DNA of 64,000 nucleotides. Origin: Xiphias gladius. Taxonomy: Eukaryota; Chordata; Actinopteri; Istiophoriformes; Xiphiidae. Below the pieces are notes generated by a model. The model did no database searches. It saw only the letters and a program-made list of their open reading frames with translations, and was not told the DNA's origin. Every line of letters starts with the position of its first letter. Positions within the stretch are counted from its first letter, which is position 1. The translations under genes were made by a program, and so were the position numbers. Of the stretch, positions 21,819 through 35,700 are shown piece after piece. The stretch lies in NCBI RefSeq assembly GCF_016859285.1, contig NC_053415.1:14215501-14279500 (forward strand). Direction: 5' to 3'.

Positions 21819-23743
21819 TTATACATCGCTGTCCTCTTTAACAAGGTTGGCCGTGTCCTTGAAACTGTCCTCAGTTGGCGAAAAGGTGCTGGGACGATCC
21901 CTCTTCTGAGGTTTGGTGGGGGGGACAAACGGAGAAGGGTCAGGGGCAGAAGGGTCCCCGCTGCCGCCTACAGGCTTTTCATCCTTCATCTGTAAAGCAA
22001 TGCAGAAGGTAAACCAGATTTAAACAAAAAAACAAAAAAAAACAAAACTCTACTTTTTGTTTTGGAACTCGGGTCTTAAAAATCTTCATCATTGCGATTA
22101 ACATGCCCAAACTCACCTCTGAGTATGAAGGGTTTTCAAATGTCGTGCTTGGCTTTAATTTTCGTTTGAATAAGCTCCACTTTGACTCCTGCAAACAATC
22201 ACAAACGGCGAGGTGACGTCACACTTGAGTAATTCAGCTTGTGTCGTTTTAAATGGACATCACTGTTTAAAAAGAGACTCACCTGAACAGGTTTGGCGCT
22301 GACAGCAGATGTGCTCACAACGCCCACACCCTGATCCCCGCGGTACGCCGGGTTCACAAAGTTGTTCTCCAGCTGTTCACCACTCACATTAACAGTAACC
22401 TGCAAGGTTGCCATACATGTCATAACTGCCTGCAAATGAGCTAACTGGCATTTACTAATTACCAAAATTTGTCACTTTGAAGGGTAAATGAAATATTTAG
22501 ACAGTCATCAGGAGACACATGCACATTCATAAAGTTTTTCTAGGTGCTGGATAACAAGTATCTTTAAAAAAAAAAAAAAATGCACTGATCCAAATTCTTC
22601 TTTCATTCTACATGGACATGACAATATTTTGACCACGTGATTTCCTCATGTCCATGTAGAATAAAAGAAGAGTTGGGAATGAGACAGCAGTGCGCAGCAA
22701 TTTCTTTTGTCGTTTTGTGAATAAAATATTCAGTGATGACGAGGCTCTTGTGGCCCACACACACCAACACTGAGCCATTTAAAAATTTCCCATTAAATCC
22801 AAAAATATTCCCAACACTTACCGTGCCATACTGTACTACTGTGAAACTGAAATCCTAATTCCTTTTTTTGTCGGCCAGCAGTATTTTCATTCACTATTTC
22901 AATGAAATCTAGTCATACTGTATACTTCTGAGATGTCCTGCTCACATACAGTCTAACCTGTCTGGTCGAATTAAATACATATATTTTATGAAAATGAAAT
23001 ACAAACGTAAGTGCATTTTGTTGAATATTGTCGATTATAACATGATTGTAGAAAGATGTTAATTAAAACAAAAAAAAATTACTTTCCTTTGGAAGATGCT
23101 GAAATGATGAAACCCACTGAACTGTGAGCAGTATGTGGTTTGCAGGAATAGTTAGTGATTTTTTTTTTTTTTTGGGTGGTGTTAATTGATGCCATGCAAT
23201 TCTATGTGTGATGGACCATTTAAATGGTATGACACAAAAACAAAACAAAAAAATATCATTCATACCTGTGTGGCATGAATGACAGCAGGATCACCGGACA
23301 CTCCGGGAGCGGTGGCGTATAATGGGTTCTCAAATGTGATCGGCTGCCTCCCAGCTTCCATAGCAAAGTTATCATCCTATGGGGATATTATATTGGTAAG
23401 ATTGGTTTTACAGTAATTATTAAACCTCAAAAGACAGACTATTGATTTACTAAGCTCTTGTTTCTCAACTGATGTTGAAACAAGCAGTTCTAAAAAGGAG
23501 TGCTAAAATAAAAACTTGTCAATAAACACCACATAGAGCACTTGTTTGTGAGTTAAAAATGCTGACACTTTCAGTGACTTGGGAGAATGTTAACTGCTAA
23601 TGGGCAGTCTTCCTGGACTCACCATCTGCATGGCCGTGTCAATGAATGACACTCCAATGTGTGAAGGTCCAAGATCAACATTATCACCAGAGCGAAACGT
23701 CACCCCGTTCCCAGTGTCACCGGACTTCACCAGGCTACTGAGG
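21819..23743 (-). CDS. lrp2: lrp2: cytoplasmic tail with three NPxY motifs
   Basis: Exons 23743-23623, 23376-23266, 22399-22283, 22188-22117 and 21989-21819 (stop TAA, 21821-21819). NPxY endocytic motifs appear as FENPLY, FVNPAY and FENPSY, one in each of exons 2-4 of this group. They are expected to bind PTB-domain adaptors such as Dab2 and ARH. The conserved [12 protein letters not shown] and the C-terminal [15 protein letters not shown] are present. The mammalian PPPSP phosphorylation site in the last exon is not present in that form; the region reads [16 protein letters not shown] instead. Confidence 0.95.
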
Positions 23744-26700
23744 CTGGACAAAAAACAAAACACCCCAATGTGGACTTTGGTCTAAATACTCTAGTGTGAG
23801 CTTCAGTACAAAAAACATGCGCTGAATGGAGAAGGCAGAATCAAAGGCGAGAGCTGAGATACCTGGGTAGTTTGGGCATGGAGGGGATGAAGGATCCTGT
23901 TCGTTTGTAGTTGAGGAAAACCCCCACAGCCAAAGCTCCAGTTATCAGGATGATAATGACGGCCAGTAAAACAGCCACAGCTAAACACAGGGAGAGTGGA
24001 AAATATTCAGTTGTGTGGTTGTGAGACACTGGGAACAAGATGCTGATGATAAACATTCCTAATAATATTTTGCTGACTAGTCTGCTACTGCTGAGGTTAA
24101 ACAGTGATCCATTGTAGTATTACTTGGCTATTTATTGAGCAAAAGTGTGATCGTGGCTCATCAGCGTCTCCAGTATTTGCTGATCCAGACTGTTTTCTAA
24201 GCAGTTTTATTGCCCTGCCATTAGTTAGATAAGTAACAAGTGTGACTTCATCACTTTTGGCCATGATCTGCTTCAGTCAAGCCAGCAGATCATGACTGTT
24301 ACTGTGCGGCAGCTCACAAATATCAACCACTGCAAATGTGAAGGACTCCCACAGATTATTGGTTGTAAGAATTTGTTTAGTCAACTTCTCGCAAAAAGTG
24401 TAACTAATTCATTATGAAAAGCTCTGCAACGTGTTAAGAAGTATGAACTGATTCAGATACTTTGAATGAGAATAAATAAATAAAAGGATAGATAATAGGA
24501 GAAGTGCAGTACCCGTTCCTGCTGGAGCGCCCCTTGACTTCCCCATCTCACAGTAGCTGCCCACATAACCGTATGGACATCTAAACCGAATAAACATAAC
24601 AGCAACAGCATCTTAGAGTATGTCTGAAAAAGCTGGAATATCAAATATATCAGACATTAGTGTGTATGACTGATGGACAATCATTTACTGGTGTAAATGG
24701 CACCCGCAGCTACACTCACTTGCACTTGGGCAGACCGCCTTCATCAGTGTAGCAGGTTCCACCATTCATGCATCTGCATGCAAGGGGCATTGCAACAGGT
24801 GCCTCAATGGCTGCAGGAGCAAAAGCCAGGCAAACGACAGAAATAAAAAAAACAAAAAGGAATAAAAAATAAAAAATACATCATCACACCACAATCTCAC
24901 AAAACCACACAGGAGCAGCCAGGCACATGTGGAGAATTTGGATTTAGGAATGCAAAATGAGATGCAACACAACAGCTAACACGAGACTACAGACTGTACA
25001 TGCAGTCAGGCTGTTGTTGTTTACCTGCATCGCATTTGTTGGAGTCAAACTCCAACTGAGAGGAGCCTTGCGGGCAGGCGCAGGTGTACCCACCAGGCCG
25101 GAGGAGACACAGGTGACTGCACACATTCTTACAAGGGTTGAGCACTGAAGAGGACGGAGTATAAAGAATAACACTGTTAGACATGGTTCAATGCAAGAGA
25201 AAATCCTTCCCTGAAAATGCATCCTGTAGAATAAGCTCACAGCCGGTTGATTACATATTTTTATAACACACATGTACCACATCAACAAAGCTTTATTACA
25301 GCTCCCCTTCACACTTTGATTGTTTGGAAAATCTTCAGAACACCAAAGCATATGAACAGGTGTGCTCTTTGTTTCCAGGCCTGATTTTAAATGTACAGTT
25401 CTCAAAGTCTGCACAGAACTAGCTAAAACAGCTGTTATGTGTGCTGCTCCCTCTGCCTGTGACCTTCTGAAAAATGGGGTCTCTCTTTGTGAATTCATTG
25501 CTCTCCTCTCTGGCTGTCAATGTTCTGGGTTATTGTAGAAATTCAGTCTGGTAGTCCAGGTGCTATCAAGGTGGTATCTACAGTGAAATTGGTTCATATT
25601 CTGCACAAACCCGACACGGATCCTTCTGTGTTCTGACCTGAACGGATGTGTCGCTGCTCCTGGTAAATGCGGACTTGAGTCAGCCAGGGGTTGATGGTTA
25701 GAATTTTGACTTTATGTCCTTTCCCAAACTTATTAGTCCTCCACACTTCACCCTTCTCTTTTGTCGTCCAGTACACATGCCCTTCGAAGACATCCAGACT
25801 GTAGGGATGTCCAATATCTGGAACAGAGAAAACCCAATACTGTTAATGCACATCATACTCAGTCTTTGATCACCTTCACTATGCGTTGAATAAAAACACT
25901 GAATTTATCAGCACCCATAAAGCTTCAACTGTGTATGACTGCAGACTGTCTGCCCTGTAGCTCAGTGTTCTGACCTCCTGATATTACGATCTTCCTGTCT
26001 GTGCCATCAGGCTTCATGGACTCAATGATGTTTTCTTTGGAGTCGCACCAGTAGATCCTATTTCCGTTCAGATAGTCCAGAGCCAGCCCAGTAGGCCAGC
26101 CCAGGTCCTCTTCGTTCACCAGCACCTCTCTGTGCTGACCGTCCATCCACGCTGATTCTATCTTGGGTTTCCTGCCCCAGTCTGTCCAGTACATCATTCT
26201 GCCATACAGAAATAATTACAAAGACATTTTTTTTTTGCCTGGACATAAAGCCTCCTTATGCTGCACAAAAGAATTACAGACGCAAACGAAATATTTTTAA
26301 TACTAAGGCTCAACAGCCTCCTACCCGAGTGATGGATTGACAACAATAGCAGCAGGCTGGTCAAGGTCAGTGTGGATCAACCACTTCCTGTACCGCCCAT
26401 CCAGTTCGGCCACTTCAATTCGATTGGTCCCTGAATCTGTCCAGTAAATGTGCCTGTAAAGTGTAATAAGTACATAGTGAGCAGCTGAGTGAAACTTAGA
26501 GGCCACCTTTACAAAAGTGAAGTTATAATCCTGGTGAATTACCCTCCAACCCAGTCCACAGCAATGCCGTCTGGATTAGCGACGTATCTCAGGTTCAGAT
26601 CCACCTCTTTCACTGGGTTGTTACCGTGATCGTTGAATGTGGTCATATAGGCGCGTTTGATAGAGCCAAAGTGAGATCCCGGACCCAGAACTGTCCAGTA

Positions 26701-29700
26701 CACAATACCTACGGCACATCGGGGGATAAAGTTTATCCCAACTCGGAGATCTGGCTGTGTCATTGTTACCACAAAACATTAAGGAGTTTACAGCAGTAGC
26801 CTTACTGAGGCCTTGTCCCTCTGGATCCCACAGGTAGTCCAAAGCTTGGATGTGCTCGGCATTGTCCACATAGTCTGAGTACTCCTCAGACGACAGGTTG
26901 AAACGACGGATGCGAACGTTGTCCGGCAAGAGCAGCACTGGTGGGTTTCCTGTATAGAATTTGAAGTGTGGTGAGAGCTATTAGCCATTTCAATTCAGGG
27001 TTTGGCTTTAATGAGATATAAAAGAGAGCTTTTTTTTAAAGAATTTTCTTCTTTGTATGAATGCCAAGCTCTTACCCTGGGCGGCACACTCTGTCCCATG
27101 CGGTTCGCCAAACGAGTGAAAGCCTTCAGCACAAAAGCACTCATAGCTGCCTTTTGTGTTCTTGCACTCCTGAGGACACGTCCCATATACTTCACACTCA
27201 TTTACATCTTTTTCCAAAAGCAGAACCAATGAAAAAGAAGAGAAAAACATTAATTGAATGTAGAAAAATACTTCTGTGTCAGTGTTTGAATGGATTGAGC
27301 ACACGACTGACTGACCGACGCGTTGTTTTACCTTCACAGGTGTGTTTTTCTGTCATTCTGGGCTTGTAGCCAGGCCTGCAGGAGCAGAGGAAGCCTCCCT
27401 GGGTCAAGTCGGTGCAGTTGTGTTCACAGATGTTGTCACTGCACACGTGCCCACTGCCATGGTCTGACAGCAGCAGATTAACAAAAGAAAAAAAAAAAAA
27501 CACACACAAAAAGTTAAACTTCATGTAGGTAACTGTATAGTAATGAGTCTGTCCTGTTATAGGTTTGCCCTGTGGTTACTTTCTCAGCCAGTCATGGAGA
27601 GTCGAGTTGAGGTCAGTCAAAACAGCTAATAGTACTGTGGTTCACTGCATTGCGATCATGTTGCTGGTACTGAATGAATCTACTGCAAGATATGTTTATT
27701 TAACTTACTATAAATGGTCTGAATGAACGATTTCAGCTGAATAAATGTCCACTTCTTTCCAGAAATAAATGAATCCTCAACCTCAAAATATAAAGTATAA
27801 AGTCTATCAGCACAGTAAAATGGTATCTTGTCTTGATAATTCTACATATTTCCACTTCAAACTGTACTGAAAACCACTTATGGTAGGTTTAATCTATCAG
27901 AGTTTTTAGTACACCTGCCGATACATTGTACAGTAATCACTAGCTGTTTCTGGGAATTATTTGTAACAGAATACGGATATATAAGAACATTTTTTAATAT
28001 TTGGATTCTATTACTGATATACTCTTTTCTAATGTTACTTACGGCATCCGAACTCATCCGACTGATCTCCACAGTCATCATAATCATCACAGGCATACTG
28101 TAGAGGGATGCATTGTCCATTACTGCATTTGTACTCATCATCTGTACAGGGGCCATGTGTGGGGCTTTGGCCTAGATAGAGAGAAAAACCCATTTAATGA
28201 CGTTTGAAAATAGAGTTTTTTACAAAAAGCCTCTGTTGCAAAAAGCATCACACTTACAGTTTTCCTGTCTCTCATCAGAGCCGTCACCGCAATCATCAAC
28301 GGAGTTACACAGCTCATGGCTGTAGATGCAGCGGTTGTTTTCACAGCGGAAACGGAACGGAGTCTCACATTGGATGTCCACTGTCGATGGACAGAAACAG
28401 CAGGTCTCAAGAAAACGGAACAGATACTTCAACGCGATAATTTTTAAATACTGATTTAATATGTTGTTTTATGCGATTCTGGGTTTTTATGTTACTTACA
28501 GCAGAGGTGAAGCTCCTCGTCTGAGTTGTCTCCACAGTCATTGTCTCCATCACATTTCCACTGAGGCTGGACACATACATGGTTCTTGCACTCAAACAGG
28601 TGGGCATGGCAGTATGTGCCATTGGGAAAGCGGGTCGCTGAAAGCCAGAGCCATTCTGTCAAACTAAATCTGTGACTTATACACCCGAAGAGTACTAACC
28701 AAACTCACACAATCCTCAATCAAAGTTAAACCAGCACTACATGAGGATTATAAAGAATGCCATGTATGCTGTATTCGCTTATGTTACATTTTCTGTGATA
28801 GCATCGAAGAGCGCACGAGGAAAAGCATTAGCTGTGGGACACTCACGACATGACATCTCATCAGTATAGTCCAGACAGTCTGCGTTGCCGTCACATTTGA
28901 AACGCTCAGCGATACAGTGTCCACTACCACACTGGAAGTAGCCAGGATGACAAGCCCGCAACTCTGCAACACAGTGGAACCAGCACAAAATGTGACGTTA
29001 CTTCAGATCAACGTATACGCTGCTCACACAAGAGGGAAGCTCTAGGTTTGTCTTTGTGATTACAGTAAAGACACATTTATTAAATAGACCAAAAGACTGT
29101 TATAAAAGTCTCACAGCACCCCAAATCCCCAGAATTTAGTCGTCATTTCTACGTGGTAAATACTCTGTTATTTCATGTGTGTCATCTAGAATAACACTTA
29201 GAGGATCTGTCCTGCACTCTACCAGCACTGTATGGAAGAAATCCTTCAGCTGTACCAGACTGAATAAACTCTTTGAATAAATAACTACTGGTGGTCCTGT
29301 CTGTCTATGCGATCCTTCAAAAGTTGAAGTTTTATTGCTTCTTTGTTTAGTGCCGCCCTCTGTTACTGACAAACAGCCAGACCCCGAGCCAAAACAAAGA
29401 ACCTCCACTTACCACAGTCCCTTTCATCCGAGTTGTCCTCACAGTCGTTGTCATGGTCACAGACCCAACGGTCGGGAATGCAGCGCAGATTATCACAGCG
29501 AAACTCGCTCTCCGTGCACGCGCGTGGAGCTGAGGGAAAACATGAAAACAGAAATTAAAGTGTGGAATCAAGCAAATGCAGAACTCGATCATGTTGTTGT
29601 TAGATTTCCATATTAGAAACACGTAAATCAGGCGGACACCTAAAGCCCGGAAGTCTCCCTTCTTAGACTGATCAACTTTTCAATACTTTTCTCAAACTTT

Positions 29701-32700
29701 TAAAAATACATCAAGAATGCCCTGTATTATTTTCTTCCGTATTATGACATAAAACTGCAACACAGCAAAAAATGACAAATAAAATAAAATAGCCCATGCA
29801 GCATGTGCAGCCGTTTTTCTGCAGTGAGCTTGTGAGTTCACTGGAGACAGACTCTCTTGGCATCACCAGCAGAGCAACAAGGAGAGCAGCACCACTGTGA
29901 TTTAACCCCAGTCGCTGTTTCACCTTTGAGAAGCTACATTATCCTTATTAACTGGCATGTTCTCAGACATGTTTAAATTCTCCAGGGCAAGGGGTGACAG
30001 ACTCCCTCACTCCCTCTTTCTGACACACTGAGGACAGCCTGTTTCTCTTGAAGCTGATAAGACTACAACTCTCAGCACTCCGCGGTCGGCAGAAGTGTCG
30101 AGCCTCTTACAAAACCTTCCCGCTGTCTGATAAAATGATAGCATGACTATTATTTGTAATCAACACTCCCTTTTCATTTGGCCAATTCACAGAGACTGCG
30201 CAGAAATCCAATAATAAACCTACTTAAAAGACACTTAGATGATATCAAAACAGGGCACGCTTGTTTTCACTGTTCGCACTCTTGGCAGTGCTCACACCGA
30301 ACCCTCAAACGCTACAGAATGATGTAACTTTATCAGGGATAACAAACAGCGCTCACTGCAGCTGCGTTCATCAGAGTTGTCCCCGCAGTCGTCGTCCCCG
30401 TCACACCTCCATCTCAGTGGGATGCAGCGGTGGTTGTCACAGCGGAAGTCTCCGTTAGGATCGCAGGTCAGTTCATCTGGGAAAGGATGAAGCACATGAA
30501 GGAAGACGCTCCTTTAAACCAATTATATCCAAGTAAACAAAGGCTTTTAATATAACTTGCCTTGGAGTGGTGACCAGTTTTTTTTTTTTTCCTACAAGTG
30601 CACATTATGGTTCCCTGTATTAACGTTAAGTGAAAAAGATTGAGCAAGTAGCGTTTGCAATCTTTTCTGGAGGTACATGAGATTTGTAACTATAAACCTA
30701 ATAACACCTCTACTGTATCATGGCAAACTTGAAAATGCCGCAAGTGTGGCAAGACCTAAACAGAAGCCACCAAATCTGATCTGAGTTTGATTCTTTGTGA
30801 AGAGAATTTTATATTTTCAGTGTTTTCTTGAAATTTCCATGAAAGTTATAATGTTCAGTTGATGCTGCAATGTTTGAAAGCTGTAGTTGTTTGTGGCACT
30901 GTTGAACTGTATTGTGTGAGAGGTGTTTCCAATATTTAGCCTACCCTCATTATTTATAAACTTATAAAGGGGTAAACAAAATATAATAAATACCCCTTAG
31001 TGTAACACAACACAATTCAACAGCACCACAAACTTACAGCCTCCAAAATGACCATAAACAACAGTTTGAACAAAAACTGAACATTATAATCTCTATGAAG
31101 GTAGGATTTGTTGCAGGACAGTTGTATTAGACTGCATTAACTAGGTGTACCTAATAAACTGACAAGTTAGAGTGCATTGTGCATACAATCATTTTTACTA
31201 TTTTAAAAGCTACTATTTCAAAAACTTATTGTCACCTCAGTGACACAAAGATATGGTATATTAAACTTTACTGGCCCATTGAAGACCGAAAATCCGATCA
31301 CTGTTTTCTACAACTAGCGGTCCCAGACGCGTGAAGGTGAGATGTTCCAGCTGATAAATGTATCAGTAAGTGCAACAACTGCACAATATGACTGGACCTT
31401 TTTTGGCTTTTATGTAATAATGAAAATGTCAGTTTGAAGTGACAGGCATCTTGTTTTTAATTAAACTGCAATAGTCATAGAGGGAGTAGAGCAGCATGCC
31501 TGAGACAGATGGGTGACCTCTCTCCATGCCAGCATGTGTCTGCGGAGGATAAGACTACAGGAGATGAGAAGCACAGAAGGGAGAGGAGTGGAGGAGAGCT
31601 GGTCTGAGCTGTCTCTACCACACAGTGCTGGGGGTCACAGATAGCGCAGTCCTGCCCTCCTAGTCCTGCCCTCCTAGCCCTCCACCTGCCCCATCTGCTA
31701 CATTCTTACAGGAAGATTAGCACGGATCTCCCCTCCTGCACCGGCATGGCACTAATGGAGTGAGAGCCTCTGATAAGAAATGGGAGGGTGCAGTGAGTGT
31801 GTATGGATTGTAGCAAATTACAAAGAGGCTTGTGTGAACCCTGCCCCCACGCAAGGACAGAGCAACAACACACATACACACACATACGCACATGTATGAA
31901 GACCCATAGCACCGGACAGCTCATAAATCTGTGGCGCTCTCAGGGAGTGGCAAACTGTGGGGGAGGATGAGTGGTGAGACCCTCTCCATCAGCACTTCGC
32001 ACTACCTCACTGTGTAATGTTCCACAGGAGGCTGAAGTATTGGCTAATTGCCCTTCACTCCTTGAATAAATACTCCTGTTTCCAAGCTATAATTTTAGAA
32101 TTTCCATATTACCATCAGTAAACGCCAAATGTGGCTCAATCAACCTGGAAGGTTTTGACATAAGTTCTGATGGTGTGATAATAATGAACAGTCTACAAAT
32201 CACTGCCACAATGTCAACAGGACCTCAGTCCTGTCGCAAGGATGGCTGTCACAGACTCACCACAGCCCTGCTCATCGCTGCTGTCTCTGCAGTCGTCGTG
32301 GCCGTTGCAAACGGACCACAGGGGCACACAGCGGTAGTTGGTCTTGCAGTCAAACTCTGTGTGGTTGTCACACCGATGTGCTGGTCCCACTGTGGAGAAA
32401 ACACCAGGATTTGTTAAGTAACAAAGACAAGAAATGATGACAAAGGCTAGGGCAGTTTTTTTAAATGATCAAAATCCATGGAGAGTCATACTTTGGACTT
32501 GGTTTAATGTCTGTAGTTGCAGCTAATTCAAGCTGCATCTTCATCTGAGTTAAGTGTTTGACTCTAATGTGACTCTGATGCACATTAGGATATCAGGAAG
32601 TGTATCGCACCAAAATGTTAGTCCTTGTAAAATTACTTACTGCACTCCTCTAATGGTTCATCAGAGTTGTCACCGCAGTCATCATCAACATCGCATTTCC

Positions 32701-35700
32701 AGCTTTGGGGGATGCAGCGTCCGTTGCGGCACTTGAACTGTCCAGGGCGACAGGTCCTGGTGGAGCAGTGGGCAGGGTCCTCGTCAGACTGATCCCCACA
32801 GTCATCCTCACTGTCACACTGCCACGACTCGGGGATGCATCGCTTGTTTGCACATTGCCACTGGTGGGTTTCACACTGGTGTGTAGCTAGAGGGAAGACA
32901 TATTCAAACACAAAGTCAGAAGAAACACAGAAATGGGAAAAATGACACAAGTTTCAGTAAAAACAGTAGAAGCAAGCATCAGAGAACACTTAATATTGGA
33001 CAAATAGCTATTAAAATGAGACAGGTAAAAGAACACAACCTACCACACAGCACGGGGTCTTCGTCTGAGCCATCATGACAGTCCTGGTTGCTGTTGCAAA
33101 GGAAGTGCGGACTAGTGCAGTTTCCGTCATTGCACTGAAACTGTCCGAGCCTGCAATGGCGAGTCGGGCAGGTGGATGGCTCGTCTGAGCCATCCCTGCA
33201 GTCCCTCTGACCATCACATTTCCACCAGATAGGAATACAGCTGTTGAGGCAGAGGTAGGGATAAAAATGAGAGATTTAGATTCTGTAAAAAAAAAAACAA
33301 ATGTGTTGAATAACACAGAGCACGGTATGTTAAAAAAATATAGTATATAAAACAAACGCCAAAACAGGCTCCTTAACTTCCAACCCCACATATCTCCGGG
33401 CAGTGCTGAAAGGCTGGGAAAAGTTGGCCTAAACGTTAAATGCAGCACGTGTGGCATGTTGAAATTAATAAATCATTACTACATGGATTTCTGAACAAAA
33501 ATGTAATCATATAAATATATAACACATTTGCCAAGGAGATCTGAAGCCTCTGCTGACCCCATCACTGCAATGTGTGTGCAACCGAAGAAGGAGTTTGTGA
33601 AAAATCTGGTGGACGTTATGGCACAAACAGCAGGTGGCGCCATTTTTCCAATGCAAAGAAAGAAAACTGAGTTTCTGTACAAATCAGTGTTTCGAAATGA
33701 CAGATGATGGACATAGCAAGTTAACAGCCCATGTAAATACTGCTACCAGAATATTTTTTCTTCTCAGTAAATGAAAACAGAATGAAAATACATAAAGTAA
33801 TGCCAGGATGAAAGCAGCAAAAGCCTTTTGTGACTGAGGCAATTACAAAAGATGTGCTCTTAATTTTGAACGATGATGCTGACAAAACCACTGTCCTGAG
33901 ACAGCAGCTCCCAATCTTCCCAACAACAGTTTCATTTCTTTGTTGTAGTTACACAGACAGTTTGACAATAATGCCCTGATTTTTAAAATGCTACATATCA
34001 CGTACTAAGATGACAAGAAATCTTGACAAACCGTTCATTGTTAGCACATCTGTACTGGGTGCTGGTGCACATGGGAAGGCATTGGGTCACGCCTCCTATT
34101 TGGATGGTCAGGAAATGATCGGGGCACTCACAGGTGTGTTCTCGCCCCCCATGACGGATCAGGCACAGGTGAGAGCAGCCTCCATTGTTCACCGTACAGG
34201 GATTGTTTACTGTCAGAGGGAGAGCCACAGTCAGTCAAACAATCGCAGGTCAGCACAGCTAGGAAAATACAAGCCAGGTATTGTTCAGCTGCTAGTAAAT
34301 ACCTGTACGTAAATCAACTTAAGGACATGTCGAGGTAAAAAACAACCATTTTGTAAACGAAAGTCTTTTGCTCTCGGACATAAGATTCTGACATTTTTAA
34401 CTCACCGATAGGCTGTCTGTAAGGATGGCATACGTGTATGTCAAATGGCCTGTGTGTGGTGTTAACCAGGACTTGACGACCGGAGCCGTCGTATTTGTTG
34501 CCTTTCTCCACCGTGCGCATGTTCCAGTCAGTCCAGTATACAATGTCCTCAAACACAGTCAGGGCAAACGGATGAGGTAAATCTCCATCATACACTGTGT
34601 GTCTGTGTTGACCCTCCAAGTCTGAGAACCTGAGGGGAAAAACAAAAAAAGTCAAAGGCTTACAAGAGTCACTGCACAGTAGGCTAAAAGAATGTGACTG
34701 CTTACTGACAAATGTACTCACTCGATGTAATTGAGATGAGCATCAGACCAGTAGAGCTTGTCATTAGTGTAGTCAATCGTGATCCCGTTGGGCCACTCTA
34801 TCTTGGTGGTAATGATGGCGGCTTTGTTGATTCCATCCATTCCAACACGGCCTATAAAGGCTTTGTCTCCCCAGTCTGTCCAGTATACATATCTAACAGC
34901 AACCCAAGAAGATCACTTCAGATCACATGATATCTAAACATATGCGAAGAAAGAATCTTTCCTTACATAAAAATATTACAAATAATAACAATAATACAAA
35001 AAAAATAAAAGGGTAACTCTTTATTTCACAGGTCCTTAATTTCTTAAGAATTTCCTAGAAAATGTCTTGAAAAAAAAACAACAACTATGTAATTGGGTGC
35101 TAATTATCGGTAAAATACTTTAAGCAGGGGTCTTCAATTGGCACATCCGCAGTTAACTAACTGCTAGTGTCACCTAGAAAGTCTTTTAGCCTGTGCACAG
35201 CATGTCAGCTAAACAAGCAAAAATGTAAAAAAGGCAACAGACAATTCCAACAAATATGAAGAATGACCTTCCAGTAATAAATTAATAATAGCTGAGTATT
35301 TACTTGGATTTAAATGGAGCTGTTCTTTCAAGGAAATACCTCAGGAAATCAACAACAGCTTGGAAACTTACTAAATCTGAACTAAAATAACAATCTCAAG
35401 ACTTTGCTTCTATTCTTCCTATAATTAGTACCACATTACAAAGATCTTCCTAGATACTTCCGTGGTAATTATCAAGAAATTACAGACCGTAAAATAAAGT
35501 GTTACAAATAAGCACAAAATATGTCAGAATAGAGAAAATAAGGTCAAACATGCATAATGATTCTGCTTATGAAATTGCTTATTATTTCTGCAATTTTCTG
35601 CTCTAAATGTCTACCAACATACGCTGGTACTAATATATTGGAGAATATTGGGAATTATAGCAGCCGAGCCAATACATCAGTCAGACTGTAGTAGATGAGA

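Noticed and set aside
24944..25498. 184-residue open frame on the minus strand
   Set aside because: Overlaps an lrp2 EGF exon in a different frame and runs through its splice sites.
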